Assembly: GCA_028551475.1 (NCBI GenBank)
Contig: CM052356.1
Span: forward strand, 22,657,884 to 22,721,883
Origin: Casuarina equisetifolia
Lineage: Eukaryota; Streptophyta; Magnoliopsida; Fagales; Casuarinaceae
Direction of reading: 5' to 3'
Length of the DNA stretch: 64,000 nt
Shown here: in pieces, positions 11,540 to 24,052 of the stretch
Layout of the letters: each line of letters starts with the position of its first letter
How positions within the stretch are numbered: the first letter of the stretch is position 1
Made by a program: the position numbers and the translations under genes
Notes under the pieces: model-generated
Told to the model about the DNA's origin: nothing
Databases searched by the model: none
What the model saw: only the letters and a program-made list of their open reading frames with translations

Positions 11540-12640
11540 CCTTTTAATTTGGTTCTTTCTCTAAAGAAAAAAGACCTATTTAAAATATGTAACAACGTAG
11601 GTCAAGGTAGAGGTAAAGTCAAAATATTATATGTCAATAATAACTATGTTAACCTTGGTATATCTATTTACTACACTTATTCTATGCTTAAAATTACTTG
11701 GTTCATAAAATCATATAATATTAATATTCTTTTAATTCAAGTATATGTAAATGACATTATTTTTTGTTCATTTAATCCATTGTTATGTATAGAATTTGTT
11801 AATCTTATGAAGAAAAAAAATGTGAAATGGGCATGATAGGTAAACTTAGTTATTTTTTTGGATTGTAAGTACAGCTTATGATGTTTTTATTTCTCAAAGT
11901 AAACTTGTATGTGAATTTCTCAAGAATTTTAACTTTGGTAGAGTTAAAGAGTTAGTCATTCCAATGGGGACATTAACCCATATATATGCTAATCAAGAAT
12001 GCAGTTATAGAAGCATAATAGACTCACTATTATATTTCACTACTTCCTAAATTAGACATTCTTTTTAGTGTTTTCTTTTGTACTTATTACTAAGTTGATC
12101 CTAAAGAAATTTATTTTGAATATTAAGAGAATTGTAGATATCTTAAACATACACCTAACTTAGGTATATGGTATCCTAGAAAGTTATCTCTTCATTTACA
12201 TGCCTATAATATTGTAGATTACATAGCGTGTGAAATTGATCATAAGGGTACTAGAAGGACTTATCAATTTTTAAAAATTATTTTAGTCTCATGGTTTTCA
12301 AAATAGCAACTAAATATTGCTATGTCTATTAGTGAGGCTAAATATATTACTTTGTGTAATTGTTGTACCCAAGCACTTTGGATAAAAAACCAACCTACTA
12401 ATTTTAATTTAGCTCAAAGTTCTATACCTTTAATGTGCGATAATAAAAGTAATATAAACTTAAATAAGTATAAGTGGGACATCATTTTGTTATAGATTAA
12501 TGTCCTTAAAGGGACTATTATTGTAAAGAATGTCAACACTTACGACCAAATTGTTAATATTTCTACCAAACCTCTTGACAATGGGAGGTCTTTTTATGTT
12601 CATAGAAAGTTAAGGATGTGTAATACAAGGAATTTATTAA
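11540..12640 (+). pseudogene. Second Copia pol relic (reverse transcriptase and RNase H)
   Basis: At about 11730-11835 a frame reads ILLIQVYVNDIIFCSFNP. This is the Copia reverse-transcriptase active-site region with N in place of the first catalytic D of the usual YVDD box. Following frames hold a shifted SYFFGL-like piece, then RNase H-like pieces near 12240-12380 (an EAKYI box) and a VNISTKPLDN-like end near 12550 (usual form DxFTKPL). It is different in sequence from the element at 4174-8864. It is broken by stops and shifts. Confidence 0.75.
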
Positions 12641-13775
12641 TTCAATATTTATAATATTTATATTACTACATAAATGTGTTGACATGTTGTGCTCTCCATC
12701 AATCTCATGATTGAGGTAACCTACTTGTTAATCAACATTCCCTTTCTTTTCAAAGAAATTGCGTTAAAACTATTTCAACACTCTTAACCAGCACAAGTTT
12801 CCCACATGTGAATAAAGGCAATCACATATAGTGCAATCATTGGTTTTAAATTTTGAAGTAAATTCACTAAAGCCAACATGACATTGCTTGACTAAAGGAG
12901 ATTTAAAATTCAGCTCATCACGATGTTTTCTCCACAAGGAACAAAACCTTTCTTGGAGAAGAAAGTATCAATCCCAATCACTAAAACTTAGAGTTGTCTC
13001 AACAAATTTGAGAAATGGAAATAAAGTTAAGGCAAGGAGCCAAGCACATCAAAAATCTAAAAATCTTTCCTTTGGAGGACATAGATTTAGTTGTATAAAG
13101 CACTAGCAAGGTGTAAGCTATAGATCATAGTGATTATTTCAAAATCTATAATTCAAGGTTGCTTAAAACTTGTTCATGCATCTAAGATCATACTGAGAGA
13201 TTTCTTAATGTTCTTGTTATGCAAGTTTGTTTCACACACTTTTATGTTGCTTATAGTTTGTTTGACAAATTATTATGGATTTATAATGTTCAAGCAAACT
13301 ATGTTAGGGTTTGGAAAACTATTTTAGGCTTTTGTCCATATAATTTTGTTCTTATTGTATAGCACTAGATCAAAGTTTTTTAACACCATTTGTTTAGAAG
13401 CTTATTTTGAAATTTTTTTCTCTAAGAGAGATTTTGTAATTGGGTTTAAGAAAATTCATTATCCCTTGTAATTAATTGAAAATTGGTTGTAAGAATAATT
13501 ATAGTTAGTTGTTAAAGCACGGTGGGCTAGGTGCCAAGCAAGTTTAGAATAAATCACCTTCCAAAACCATTGTCTTTGTGTTTATGTATGTGTGTGCTCC
13601 TTATTTGTTTTGGTTGATTAGCTTTGCAAGTTTATTACTTATTGTGTTGTTTAATTTGATTACATATAAATTGTCATGAAGCATACATAGTCATAACTCT
13701 AGGAGAAAATATAAAAAGGAACTTAGAAACCTAATTCAATCCCCATTTTAAGGTGCTTTTGGGACCCAACTCATT
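12641..13775 (+). repeat. Probable LTR-like 3' region of the second Copia relic
   Basis: It follows directly after the RNase H relic. It has no coding blocks and ends near 13740-13775 with an AATTCAATCCCC...GTGC...GGGACCCAAC stretch. That resembles the 3' edge of LTRs of large plant Copia (SIRE-type) elements. A second LTR copy is not present in the window, so the assignment is by position and this one motif. Short open frames at 12888-13106 and 13130-13327 look fortuitous. Confidence 0.35.
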
Positions 13776-16640
13776 GTTGGTAATCAATAGCATATTAAAA
13801 TATCTCATATGGATTACTATGTAGTTCTTCCTATTCATAGTTGTGATATTCAACTTAAACTAGTGCTTACTGCACCTACTATTGAGAATGATCTATTGTC
13901 CGTTTTTATTAAACTAAATATCTTCTCTATCATTTGAAATTTAACAAGAATGGTGTGGTGGAATGAATGTATTGCTTGATTTGGAAACTTAGGCTCTTTT
14001 CATGGTGAGAAGAGAAAATGTGATGACAAATATTTGGTATCAAAAGCTAGTCATCTTAATTTAAGTCTTTTACATTAAATAATCAAGTTATGGTTAAAGG
14101 TGAGCTTTTTAGCATTAAATTCATGGCTTATTTGGACATCTTTCTATACTTTATATGTTGTCATGCACACAAACTCGTTAAAAAAATGGTATAGTTGAAT
14201 GAAAATATCATCATATTGTGAAACATGGATGCATTGCTTCCTAAAGCCTATCGGGTTGAAGGCTTTACAATTTAGTTTTCTTTCTTAATTGCTTACCAAT
14301 ATTATTTTAAGACATGAATACACCTAATCAATTACTCCATAACTAAACCTTACAAGATCAATTTATTCACATTTTTTAGTATTCTTGCTTTCCTTTTTGT
14401 GTGGATATGCTCATGATAAACTATCTCATCAATCACTCTTATGGATTACAATACTTAGCACAAGGATACAAATGTCTCCATACAAGTGGAAGAGCATTTA
14501 TTTGTTGTTTAGTGGTCTTTCATGAACTTGATTTTGCTTTTGCAACAGTTTTTACAATCCATACCATTTCAATTGGATAGTCCTTTGCAACCTATTTACT
14601 TTGTCCTTAAATTGAGTTGTATCTTTGCAATTCCCACATTACCTTACTCCAAGCTTTTGAAGTTTGTTCCTAATAGGCTTTCCCTTGGATTCAAGCTTCA
14701 GCCAATGGACCATTTCTCACTTTCTCTAACCTAGAGCCAATATCCCATCCTGTTCCCAAATCAATCAAGCTCATTTCTAATTGCCCACTAGTCTTGCTCT
14801 AAATTTTCATTCTTTTGTCACTTTATCCTCCTTAACGAATGTCCTTCCCTTTTTAGGCATGGTTTAGATCTTACCATTGATGCTCTTATGCCCTTCTTTA
14901 TCACATTGTCTTAACTCCATAATTACTCTCAACCTATGTCTCAACACTTCTAATTCAAGTCATTTGTCTTCATTAATGTAATTGTTCTTTCCCAGTCTTG
15001 TTTCACTAGTGAAATAAGTTCCTTTTAAAGACCCCTTTCCACCCCTTGTCATTTCTCATGTGGTCACATGTAACAAATCAAGCATCTTCAAGCCAAATAT
15101 CTTTTATGATTTTGCTATAGTAGTTTCTACAATTGTAGATCTTTTAATCACCTCTTTACCCATGCCCATCCTAGCTGGCATGCCATAATAAAGGCTAAAA
15201 TGACTATCCTCTATTGCAACCACAACTTGACCTTAATTACCAATTCTTTTTCCATGCATGTGATTAATTATCAATGGATCTTTAACCTCAAGCTTGTAAT
15301 TAATGGTACACTTGATCAACTAAAGGCTTAGCTTATGATGAAAGGTTTTTTCCAAAATCCCACATCAACATTCTTAACACTTCCAATCTTGTTGTCAAGC
15401 TTACAACCATTCATCTTGTTCTTGCCATAACTACCACATATCAATGGCTTTTTCTCTAGTTTGACATCAGTAATACTTTTCTTTTATGGCCATCTTTTTA
15501 TCGCTACATACATAAAGTAACCTTCTAACTTTGTTGACCTTTCACAAGTTGGCTTTGTTTACCAGTTTCATTGCTTCCTATATGGTTTGACTTAGGCATT
15601 ACACACCTAGTTTGTTAAATTTAATAAATTCCTCCTTGATTTTGGATTCTTTTATAGCATTTATGGTTTTCCTATTTTTATTTGTCATGTGAACAAGGAT
15701 GTCATCTAGATTCTTCTCAAAGTCCATGACTTTCTTATTGTATGTAATTCTTATTCCTTGCATGATCTTTTCACTTCCTTCCTTACTTATGCCTATTTAA
15801 TAAAATCTCTTAATAATCACAACTTTCTTCTTTGGTGTGGAAGTTACTTAACTTATTTATGGTTTTTTCTTATCTTAGCATCAATATGTTGTGAACCTTC
15901 TTCATTACACTAACAATTAATTATTTCATAATCACTCTTAAGACTTTCAAGACTCCAAAACTCAAGAAAGTCTCTATTGCCTTTTCTAGTCTTGTTTGTT
16001 TTAAAGTCGTATTGATGTTTTTCAAATCTCACTCTCACTTGTGATGACTTTTTGTGTAACTAATATCTCATCTATTAGATTGTGAACTTACCAATAGTTT
16101 AAGACTTTTATGGCATTAAATACCTTCTTCACTACATTCACAAGATCTCTAACCTCCTCTTCATGTTCATTCACACAATTCCTTTAGCCTCTACAAGTTT
16201 AGTGATGTACACTTGGGTCACTAAAAATATCACAACATTCAACCACTAGCTACTATTTCTTTCTTGTTGCTAATAACTTTTCTAGGAGCGCAAAATAATA
16301 AACAATAATTGTTAGGTCCTTTACTGAAGCCAAATATAAAACTATTGCCTTTGCAACAACTAAATTTGCCTGGATTTACCTCTTATACAAAAATTTAGGT
16401 ATCTCAACCTAGACTCAAAATGGTGTTTTATGTTACACTATCTCACCAAGCACATAGAAGTCAATTATTGGTTACCAATTCATTTAGAGAAAGGAGCCTT
16501 AGAAATATTGGTGAGACATCATGTTCCTGCCATACAACAATTCACAAATGTCTCCACCAAGCATATTTTTTAGGCATCATTCTATCCTTATCTAACAAAT
16601 TCCGTAACCTTCCCAAGTTTAAGGGAAAGTATCAACTACA
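13776..16640 (+). mobile_element. Third Copia relic, split by an unidentified insert
   Basis: The left part, about 13780-14745, carries a gag-pre-integrase/integrase-like series of broken frames. It includes a VVxHExxFAF-type region near 14510-14540, preceded by pieces resembling the KGYKCL and RAFI boxes of Copia integrase. The right part, about 16300-16640, reads as an RNase H end, with EAKYKTIAFATTKFAWIYLL near 16330 and a TKHIEV-like box shortly after. Reverse transcriptase is missing between them. About 14750-16290 is sequence that I cannot identify, so it is either an insertion or an unrelated element. Confidence 0.6.
14750..16290. other. Unidentified sequence between the halves of the third Copia relic
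   Basis: This stretch is T- and C-rich on the plus strand and A- and G-rich on the minus strand, with no long open frame. The minus strand holds scraps that look coding, such as VVVAIEDSHFSLYYGMPARM near 15210, but I recognise no domain. It could be an older transposon or a mutated gene fragment. Nothing here supports an active gene. Confidence 0.35.
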
Positions 16641-18240
16641 CCAATATCAGCTACACCCACAATAGCATCAACTCCCTCACCGCATTAACTGTACTTAAAC
16701 CTGAATCAGTTGCACCCACATTGCCACGTGTTCTAGATATTTCAAGCCACCCACTTCTGCAATGTTCTAGTCAATTCCAAAATGAACTATCTATTTCTCT
16801 GCAAAAATTGCACAATCCTTGTAAGAGAATGCAACATAATATTAGAAAAATGGTTTTAAGTTAGTTGGTACGTTAATTACTAACTATGTAGTATTTTACA
16901 TAGTCTAGTTAACAAATAGAGTAGCAAATATTACATTGCCCAAGTTAGAATAGACGTGAAATACAATTACATATTTTTTCCACTATTCATCCTCTACCTT
17001 TCAACTTCATCTTCCTCTACTGCTTCGACTACACTTCACATCCTTCTTCTATGACAACTACTATTCTTTGAGAAATTAGTCACAAGAGGCCTAAATGATA
17101 GATCTAATCAATAAGTTCTTCAAAGATGAATTGAACACGAGAGAAGATTTTAAAACCGAAATCTTGGTGATTTATACTAAATTTTTTTTCATTTGTCTTT
17201 TTTTGAACGTTTTTAATGGCAATGTCAAAAAAATTTCAAATACAACACTAATGAAGTTTTAAATTATTATTTTTTCTGGCGCAATCTAAATGCCACTGCT
17301 AGGAAGAAAAGGCAGGGACACGCTAAAAGGAACGGGAATAGTCCGTAGAAAAAAAGTTCAAGCCCAACAGACTGGCTAGAAAAAAGGTGAGCACAAAGCC
17401 CATTACAGCGGAATGCAGAGCACGCTGTTGAAACGTCCATGTCATCCACCACCCGATTTTATGGAAAGGACCGTCAAACAGGGCAACCAAATGTGGTATC
17501 AATTGAAACTTATCTGTACATTAGTACCAGCCACTGGAAGGTGCGATGGAAGATCGCTTTAGGGAGGCAAAACAAATGTTCGAAGGGTTCTTGTCGTGGG
17601 TTCGAAAAAAATTGTTTTCCAATCTCAAACCGAGCCTTCAGTCCCTCACCAATTTTCAGAATCCATCACTGGAACGAGTATTCCTATTCAATGACCGAAT
17701 CGTCTCGTTCCACTAACCATCTTATTTTGTTTCCTTCACGGCGTCACCATTCTGCCCTCCATCCTTCTTAAATCTCTTCCTCTGATATAGTCATGGAGGT
17801 CTACAGTTGTGTTGGTTTGATTACTAGTGTGTTGTTAATGGTATCTTAAAGATTCTTATTGTAAACTATATGTTTTACTTCACAAAAAAAAAAAAACTAT
17901 GTGTTTTACATATTTTTATCATAAATCGTCTCTTGGATACACACCTAAATTCACATCAAAATTCCTTACAAATTGACATTTGGTATGAGTAATGATTTAT
18001 GCTATTAATAAGTGGTAGTTTTACCTTTAATCTTTTACAAATAAAGTATCTATAGGTAAAGAAAATAAATTTGTGAATAGACGTATAGTTTTCCCTGACA
18101 GTATGCGGTTGACTGCGTTTGATAATGAATGGTAACCAGTTTTCCTCATTTGTTAAAGGGGACTCCTGACAATTGTGCTCCATGGCAACCCTTGCCTTCA
18201 TATTTTCAGTAATGGGTAGCATTCCTTCCTCTATATTAAG
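16641..18240. other. Intergenic DNA, no assigned gene
   Basis: AT-rich at 16860-17260 and slightly richer in GC at 17280-17780. The latter part holds overlapping short open frames on both strands (17267-17452 minus, 17439-17771 plus) without recognisable domains. A poly-A run lies at about 17886-17897. A 3' LTR belonging to the third Copia relic could lie at 16650-17100, but I see no partner copy. Confidence 0.4.
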
Positions 18241-21200
18241 ATCTCAACTGTACCCCTAATACGGAGAAGAGGGTAGCTTCCACTTGAGAAGGGTGCACAG
18301 ATGTTCTCCATTAAGGGGAGATCATGGTGTATCTAGTGCAAAAGTTTTGTTTTTTTTTTTTAAATAAAAATAAAAAAATAAAACAAATTTGGCTTTATTT
18401 TATATTTTTTACTTAAGAAAATTTTTAAAAAAATTATAATAAGTTACCGGGTATGTAACATGTTAATCGACAATTAATTATAATCAAGTAATTAACCATA
18501 AACATTTTGGACAATTAAGTTATCCAGAAAATATTTAGGATAACTTTAGTGTCATAGGGTAGAATTTAGTACAACTAGAAAAATTAGGCTTAAAGAAGTA
18601 ATTATTCCTTTCCTTTTTCCTCTCCTTTGATTTTTGTTTGGCTGTCTATGTTTAGCATTGGGCTGTGATTAGCTTAACTCTTTCTTTTAAGCCCAGTAAT
18701 CTTTTGTTTGACTGATCCGAATCCGAGAACACCTAAATGTCAAATTAAGTTTGGCCTAACTTCAAGTGGTTCCGTTCACCAAGCATTTCCAATACTTGCA
18801 TTTACAGATCATACCCATTTCTTAAGGTATTAGATTTTTCATTTCATCTTCTACTTTTCTCCGTTTTGCCAGTCTAAAAGGGGTCAGAGTCACATGATTT
18901 TGACCGGTGACATTTGCTTCATGATGGATATAATATATCATTAGGTCAAAGCACTTGTGGTCGTGAAATCACAAGTGCTGGCCTAACTCGGAAGAACTGT
19001 TTCTGTGTTTGTTTTTCTATATTAATACAAAATTCTAAGGGATACAACATCAAAAGAGATCCCTAGCTGCTGATTAGCGAAAGAAGAGAATAATTTGTAA
19101 ACGATAAATACTAGTTTCATACGCATATATGATGATTGGCAGAAAACCCCACCTACCTTATGACTTGCCAAACAGAATACAGAAATTTAGAAGAGTTGCA
19201 CAACTGGTTATGCCTAGGCAACATCCCCCAGAAGCAATGCAGAAATGGTCCAAGCTATGATTACGGAAAGGAATGTGGAAAAGATGCCCTGTAAGTCACC
19301 ACCGGAGCCCTAGCCCTAGGGTTAGGTTACCTAGTCGCTGATCTGTATGTCCTCCTCCAGTTAGCGGGCACCAAGTGAACCTATAACAACCCGTATGATT
19401 TGGGATTAAACCTTACATGAAAAGTTTCCTTTCTTTAAGGGTTCAAGGAAGGAGAAAAAGCTATGCAGTCAATTATATGCTTCAGTGCGACACTGAAAGA
19501 GGTCACAAGTGGTTGCCTACGATCCATTATTCTTGATGTTCTCGTCCTAACTGACCACGACAATACCAACATCAAAGTATGTTCTCCCATCCCTACTCTT
19601 ACTTTCCATTCTTATCGTTTTCTTCTTTTATTAGGTAAAGTCCAATCATAACATACTGAAACCATCACAATTTGGACACCTCCAATCTCCGTGGTTTCCT
19701 CTGTTCTGTGAAGGCAACCAAGTTTGACCTGGTAACCAGACCAACCCCTACCCTCTCCCCCACCTTTTCCCCCTTTTTTCATATCATATTATCAAATCCC
19801 GGAGCACCAAGTTTAATGCCCAACCCATCTTATCGGGAAAGATGACATGCATGGTCCCCTCTTTGGTAAGCTGAATATTGATAATTCCACACCCATTTTA
19901 ACTTCAGCCAAATTAGTTGCTTGGTTTTCTTATTTCATTTCCAAATCCATGCCTGAGAACAAGGATTGCCCAAAGATCATAAAGAACCACTTTGCAAAAG
20001 CTGCTGCTTGGAAAGCTAACAAAAGTTTTTCTGGTTTGAGCTGATGTTAAAGATAAGGTTTCTGCATTGGTTTGATTCATTTCGTAAACAATGTTGGGCT
20101 TACAAGATCAGACAACTTCAACGCGGTGACCTATATGTACACTTAAGAATGACGCAGAGAAAGAGAAAGAGAAAGAAAATAGCGTACAAGAAACAACGAA
20201 CATTGTAGATAAGGTCTTGAGAAGGACGGGCCCCCAATTGACAAGGTTGTGAGTAGCATTTCTACCATCTGACAAAGAATAAGGTTATTATATGTTCCAG
20301 CTTCAGCCTTTAACCCCAACGAATTCGTTAGATGACTAGATAATTCGTGTCCCTATGATTTTCACCACAACTTTGCCTTTTTATATGCAAAAAAGTTATG
20401 TGAATCTGATCGCCCACAGTCCCACATCCCTGTTTGGGATAAGGCGAGGATGATTGGGACCTTAACATTAGTATATTACTAGTTTTATGGTGATCGAACT
20501 GGCTGGTCCTATAACACTTTCTTAACCCACTACTCTCTAACTTACGATTGATGACGCCTGAGATTCATTTCACACTATGGATGCGGAAATCCTTGAATTT
20601 GACATTCCACTTGTCTGGGAATGATAAGGGATGCTCCTTGCAAACTATAGCTCAAAACAGATAATTTTGATAAACGCTCTATTTTTCAGCATTCAACTGA
20701 TATATTATCTTTAACATATTGATCACTGTTTAATCTAAACTAAATTTTTTTTTTTTTTTTGCCTTACAATTGAGTAAAACTAATAGAGTATGCAAAGTTT
20801 TTGTTCTCTTTCTATTTTTCCAGTTTTATCTCCTTAATCTCCTAATGGGTTGGAAGTTGCGTGCAGTTCATTTTAGAATTCGAGTGTATGCTAGAAAAAA
20901 CATAGATTGTTCTGGAATTCCATCAAAAACATAGAAAAAAACATTGATGGTCCATGGAAAAACTGCCAGCAAACGGACTTTTCTTTGTTCCTGCTTTCTT
21001 TTCCCTTGTAAGATACTGTTTAACCTATGACAATGACTTTCCTTACTGTGAGATTCCCAGATGTCACAAGTGCATCAATTCCATGAGCAGCAGAACGGAC
21101 AACTTTTGGTTTTCTACAAGGGCTATAGACTTCCAATACAAAGCCCCATAGTCAAGCTATGAACTTCCAAGGAGAGAAAACAGTGGGCGAACAGAAGCGG

Positions 21201-21860
21201 CGCTCCATGTTTGGTTTTTTAAAATTCCTCAGATACACCTTCGCTAATTATATGTCGGTGAAAGTTCTCAAGACTGTGTGGTTTTCCGACCGGGAATAGA
21301 TTAAAGGAAAAAAGGAGGCGGTGTCCTGAATTCCCACTCATACACGGCTTTGAAAATTTTACACGGCTACAGAAAAGCCTGTCTTTTTAGATGAGTTTTC
21401 TGGGCGCAAGAGAAAAGGAGGGCCTGCAAAACACCTTTGACTATGTCATGGAGTGCCATGATTCCACCCGTTCATTCTTTCAATTATGTTCATCCATTAC
21501 GTCACGGAGCCCACCAAGCTATTTCCACTTTCAGCCAATCACCGTACAATTGTCTCACACGTTGCCACCAGTCCAAGTAGTTCATACGCATGTCCCTAAA
21601 CTTTAGAAAATTGTCAAGAGCCATACACTACGTCAGGTCAATTTTTTGATGATTGATCCGAGAATTGGCCGGCCAAGATGGACTGATGAAAAATGGAGAA
21701 AACCCATCATGGTGTCACGGTAGCACACCGGATGTTCTTTACATTGTGCTGTCAAACAGCCCCAGTCAGACAAGTTGGTGTAAACATGCAGACGGACAGA
21801 AGCACGAAGAAAAAGTAAAAAGAGCTGCACGGATAATTAAAGAAACAAGCAATCGCGTTG
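18241..21860. other. Intergenic and distal upstream region of SCL1
   Basis: No coding block is recognisable. The region includes an A/T-rich stretch at 18345-18440, a long hairpin at 18941-18986, a telomere-repeat-like patch at about 19307-19326 (CCCTAGCCCTAGGGTTAGG), and a T-run at about 20747-20760. Open frames here are under 75 codons and look fortuitous. The right end leads into the likely 5' leader of SCL1. Confidence 0.4.
18941..18986. repeat. Imperfect inverted repeat (hairpin)
   Basis: The left arm TTAGGTCAAAGCACTTGTG faces the right arm CACAAGTGCTGGCCTAA around a loop of ten bases. The inner nine base pairs (GCACTTGTG/CACAAGTGC) are perfect. The outer part pairs with one mismatch and a two-base bulge. 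It could be the remains of a miniature transposon or a fortuitous palindrome. No miRNA known to me matches it. Confidence 0.7.
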
Positions 21861-21861
21861 A

Positions 21862-22062
21862 ACCTAAGAAGTTTCTTTGAAGGAAAATTTGAGGTGAACT
21901 TCTTCCTACTTTCCTTTCTCACACTTGCAGTTCCAGAAGACTGGATTTTCTGTCTAAAGTGTTTGTGTTGAAGCCAAGAAGTTTCTTTGAAGGAAATCTG
22001 GGGTGAGTTTCTTGCTAGTTTTCTGTCTTGCACTTCTCGGATCCCAGAAGATCAGATTTTTT
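21862..22062 (+). repeat. Tandem duplication in the likely 5' leader of SCL1
   Basis: Two related copies of about 95 bp occur at about 21862-21957 and 21968-22062. Each begins with AAGAAGTTTCTTTGAAGGAAA and continues through a GGTGA-type sequence, CTTGCA/CTTGCAC, and CAGAAGA. Each copy holds a possible splice donor, GAG|GTGAAC in the first and GGG|GTGAGT in the second. The duplication lies about 2 kb upstream of the SCL1 start codon, where a GRAS gene leader exon is expected. Confidence 0.75.
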
Positions 22063-23998
22063 TTTATCACCATGGTCATTAAACTGATGGGTCTTGTATG
22101 TTAATTACTTCAGATTCTTAAATCGGGTAGCTCACATCCTTCTAACAAACGCATAACTTTTTAATTACTTAAAGGTTTCCTTATCTGTGCACCTGCCGTT
22201 TATTTTATTTCTTAACCTATATTAATAGTCAAGTTTGTTGTTGTCTCTGCTTCTTTATTTCGATTTCTTATATGGTTACCTAACCTCCAAATCTTTTAAC
22301 TTTTTTAACATATATATCTCAATAAAGGGGTATTTGCTCCTTCCTTTTGTATTTCTACGGCACATGGTCAACTAAGGCTTTTCTCTTCTTGAAGCTAATG
22401 TTCATCTCCATCTGGGTATTTGCTTATTCTCAGGATATGACTTCTGAAATGATCTCTATTCCTTCCCTCTGAGGTTCTCCTTCTTCATCAGGTACATGTT
22501 TTTCCGTTGATATTCTTAATTTTTGGTTTTCACCCTCCTTTAGACCTTAAATTTCTTCTGGGACGAATTGAATTCCCTTGCGTTCGGGTGAATCCTTGTC
22601 AAATTGTCTTGTACTGGGTTGGTTATGGATCCCTCTTTCTGAAAGCGTGTTTTTTTATGTTGTACTCTGGAAATTTGATTGTCAAGATATATGCAATATG
22701 CTGCTCTCTTCATAATTGCTCGCGACCATGTAACCTTGATTGACTTTCTTTCTCTCTGATCATTTAAATCTGTTAGAACTTTGCGCTTTTGTCCTTGTTA
22801 CAGAGGACAGCGAATGGTTTAAACGCTCTGTTAGTTTCTTTTTACTTCTTGTTTGTTTTTGGTAACGAAACGGAAATTTATAATGAAGATTTGTTGAGGT
22901 TAGGATGTTAAACAAGGCATTTTCTTATGGATCTGCCATCTTAGAGTAGTATCTTATCCAGTGTTCTGTAGTTTTTGAGTGATAAGATCCTTGAGCTGGT
23001 GCTATATGATAAAAGGGAACCAAATGTTTGGCACAGCCTTTAAGCCTTATATTTTACGTATGATATATCCTTTGTTCTTTTTAGCATCAGTTGTGTACTT
23101 TGTTTACCTTGCTCTGAATTAAAACAGTGGAGATAAAAAATCAACAAGAATTATGTTCTTGTACCTGTTTATGATGTTTGCTTTACCGAACTTTTTTTTT
23201 AAAACACTTGTTGGCCTATGTCCAGAAACTCAAAAGGGAAAATCTTTCCTTAGCTTTTTTGTTAATTCTTCGTATCGTAATCAATTGAGACCTTTTATCT
23301 CCTTTCCTTCTCAATTTTTTCTTTTTTGGTTTTGGTGGGAAGGGATGAGTGGGTTTTGTGACGGGGGATGTTGGCAAGGTTGGGGACTTATCTTTGGAAA
23401 ACAGTTGGGAAAATATTCATAGATTAACCACCTAACTAAAATTTACTTAATCACTTTACCTAACTTACCCACCCGGCACCCCTACTTACATTCCATTTAT
23501 TTGATCACACTTATTCTACTGAACTCTTGCTGAGGCCAAGGTCGATAGCCAAGGAGTGGTATTGTGAAAATGCTTCAAATATTGAACCTAGAAGCTTATT
23601 TTACTTTCTGCTGAAACCAATTGGGTTGTTTCTGCAGAACTCTTTTTCCTTAGCATCTCAACAAGGCACCCTTTCTCTGGGTATGTCTTCTCATCGACTG
23701 CTTAATGATGCTAAAATTTCAGTTTGGGAATTATAGATTCGTACACTTTGCACGAGTGTTCTTAGCTTTTCGTATAATACTGCCTGCTGCTACATAGCAC
23801 TTCAAGTCTCCCTCACTCACTCTTCTGTCTCTCTCCCCCCACCCCAAGCCCAATCACACCTGCTTCTCACCTGCCCTAGAGAGATATTTTCTCTTCTTTA
23901 ACGAGGGGATAAAAAAAGAAAGGACTGGTAGTTTCAAAAGTTAATAAGAGTTTAACAAGAATTTCTTTGTCAAACTTATGGGACTGTTTTTGATACAG
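22010..23998 (+). other. Predicted 5'-UTR intron of SCL1
   Basis: A strong donor, GGG|GTGAGT, lies at about 22008-22010. The acceptor TTTTTGATACAG ends at 23998, 54 bases before the start codon at 24053. The stretch between is T-rich, as plant introns are, and has no open frame with a domain. Many plant GRAS genes carry an intron in the 5' leader and an intronless coding region (established). Exact donor choice is inferred. The first duplicated donor about 105 bases upstream could also be used. Confidence 0.5.
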
Positions 23999-24008
23999 GA
24001 CTTGTTCC

Positions 24009-24038
24009 ATGGTAGCAGCTGTCCTCTATCTACAGTGA
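24009..24038 (+). promoter_or_regulatory. Short upstream ORF before the SCL1 start
   Basis: If the leader is spliced at 23998, the first ATG in the coding exon is not the GRAS start. It is the ATG at 24009, which opens a nine-codon frame MVAAVLYLQ ending in TGA at 24038. This lies 14 bases before the main ATG and in another frame. Such a position allows reinitiation or leaky scanning and could lower translation of SCL1. The sequence shows the frame; the effect is inference. Confidence 0.45.
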
Positions 24039-24052
24039 GCAAGAAGAAAACG

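Noticed and set aside
17546..17716. 56-codon frame beginning MEDRFREAKQMFEGFL in GC-richer DNA
   Set aside because: The composition looks protein-like, but I recognise no family, promoter or conserved partner. It is possibly a transposon gag scrap, and support is too weak to list as a gene.
19307..19326. Telomere-repeat-like patch CCCTAGCCCTAGGGTTAGG
   Set aside because: It is too short and not the exact plant repeat CCCTAAA. An interstitial telomere array would show several exact units.
23978..24052. Upstream in-frame ATG of SCL1 that would add 25 residues
   Set aside because: It lies before a good splice acceptor (23998), so it is likely intronic. The conserved start MSLVRSAE is at 24053.
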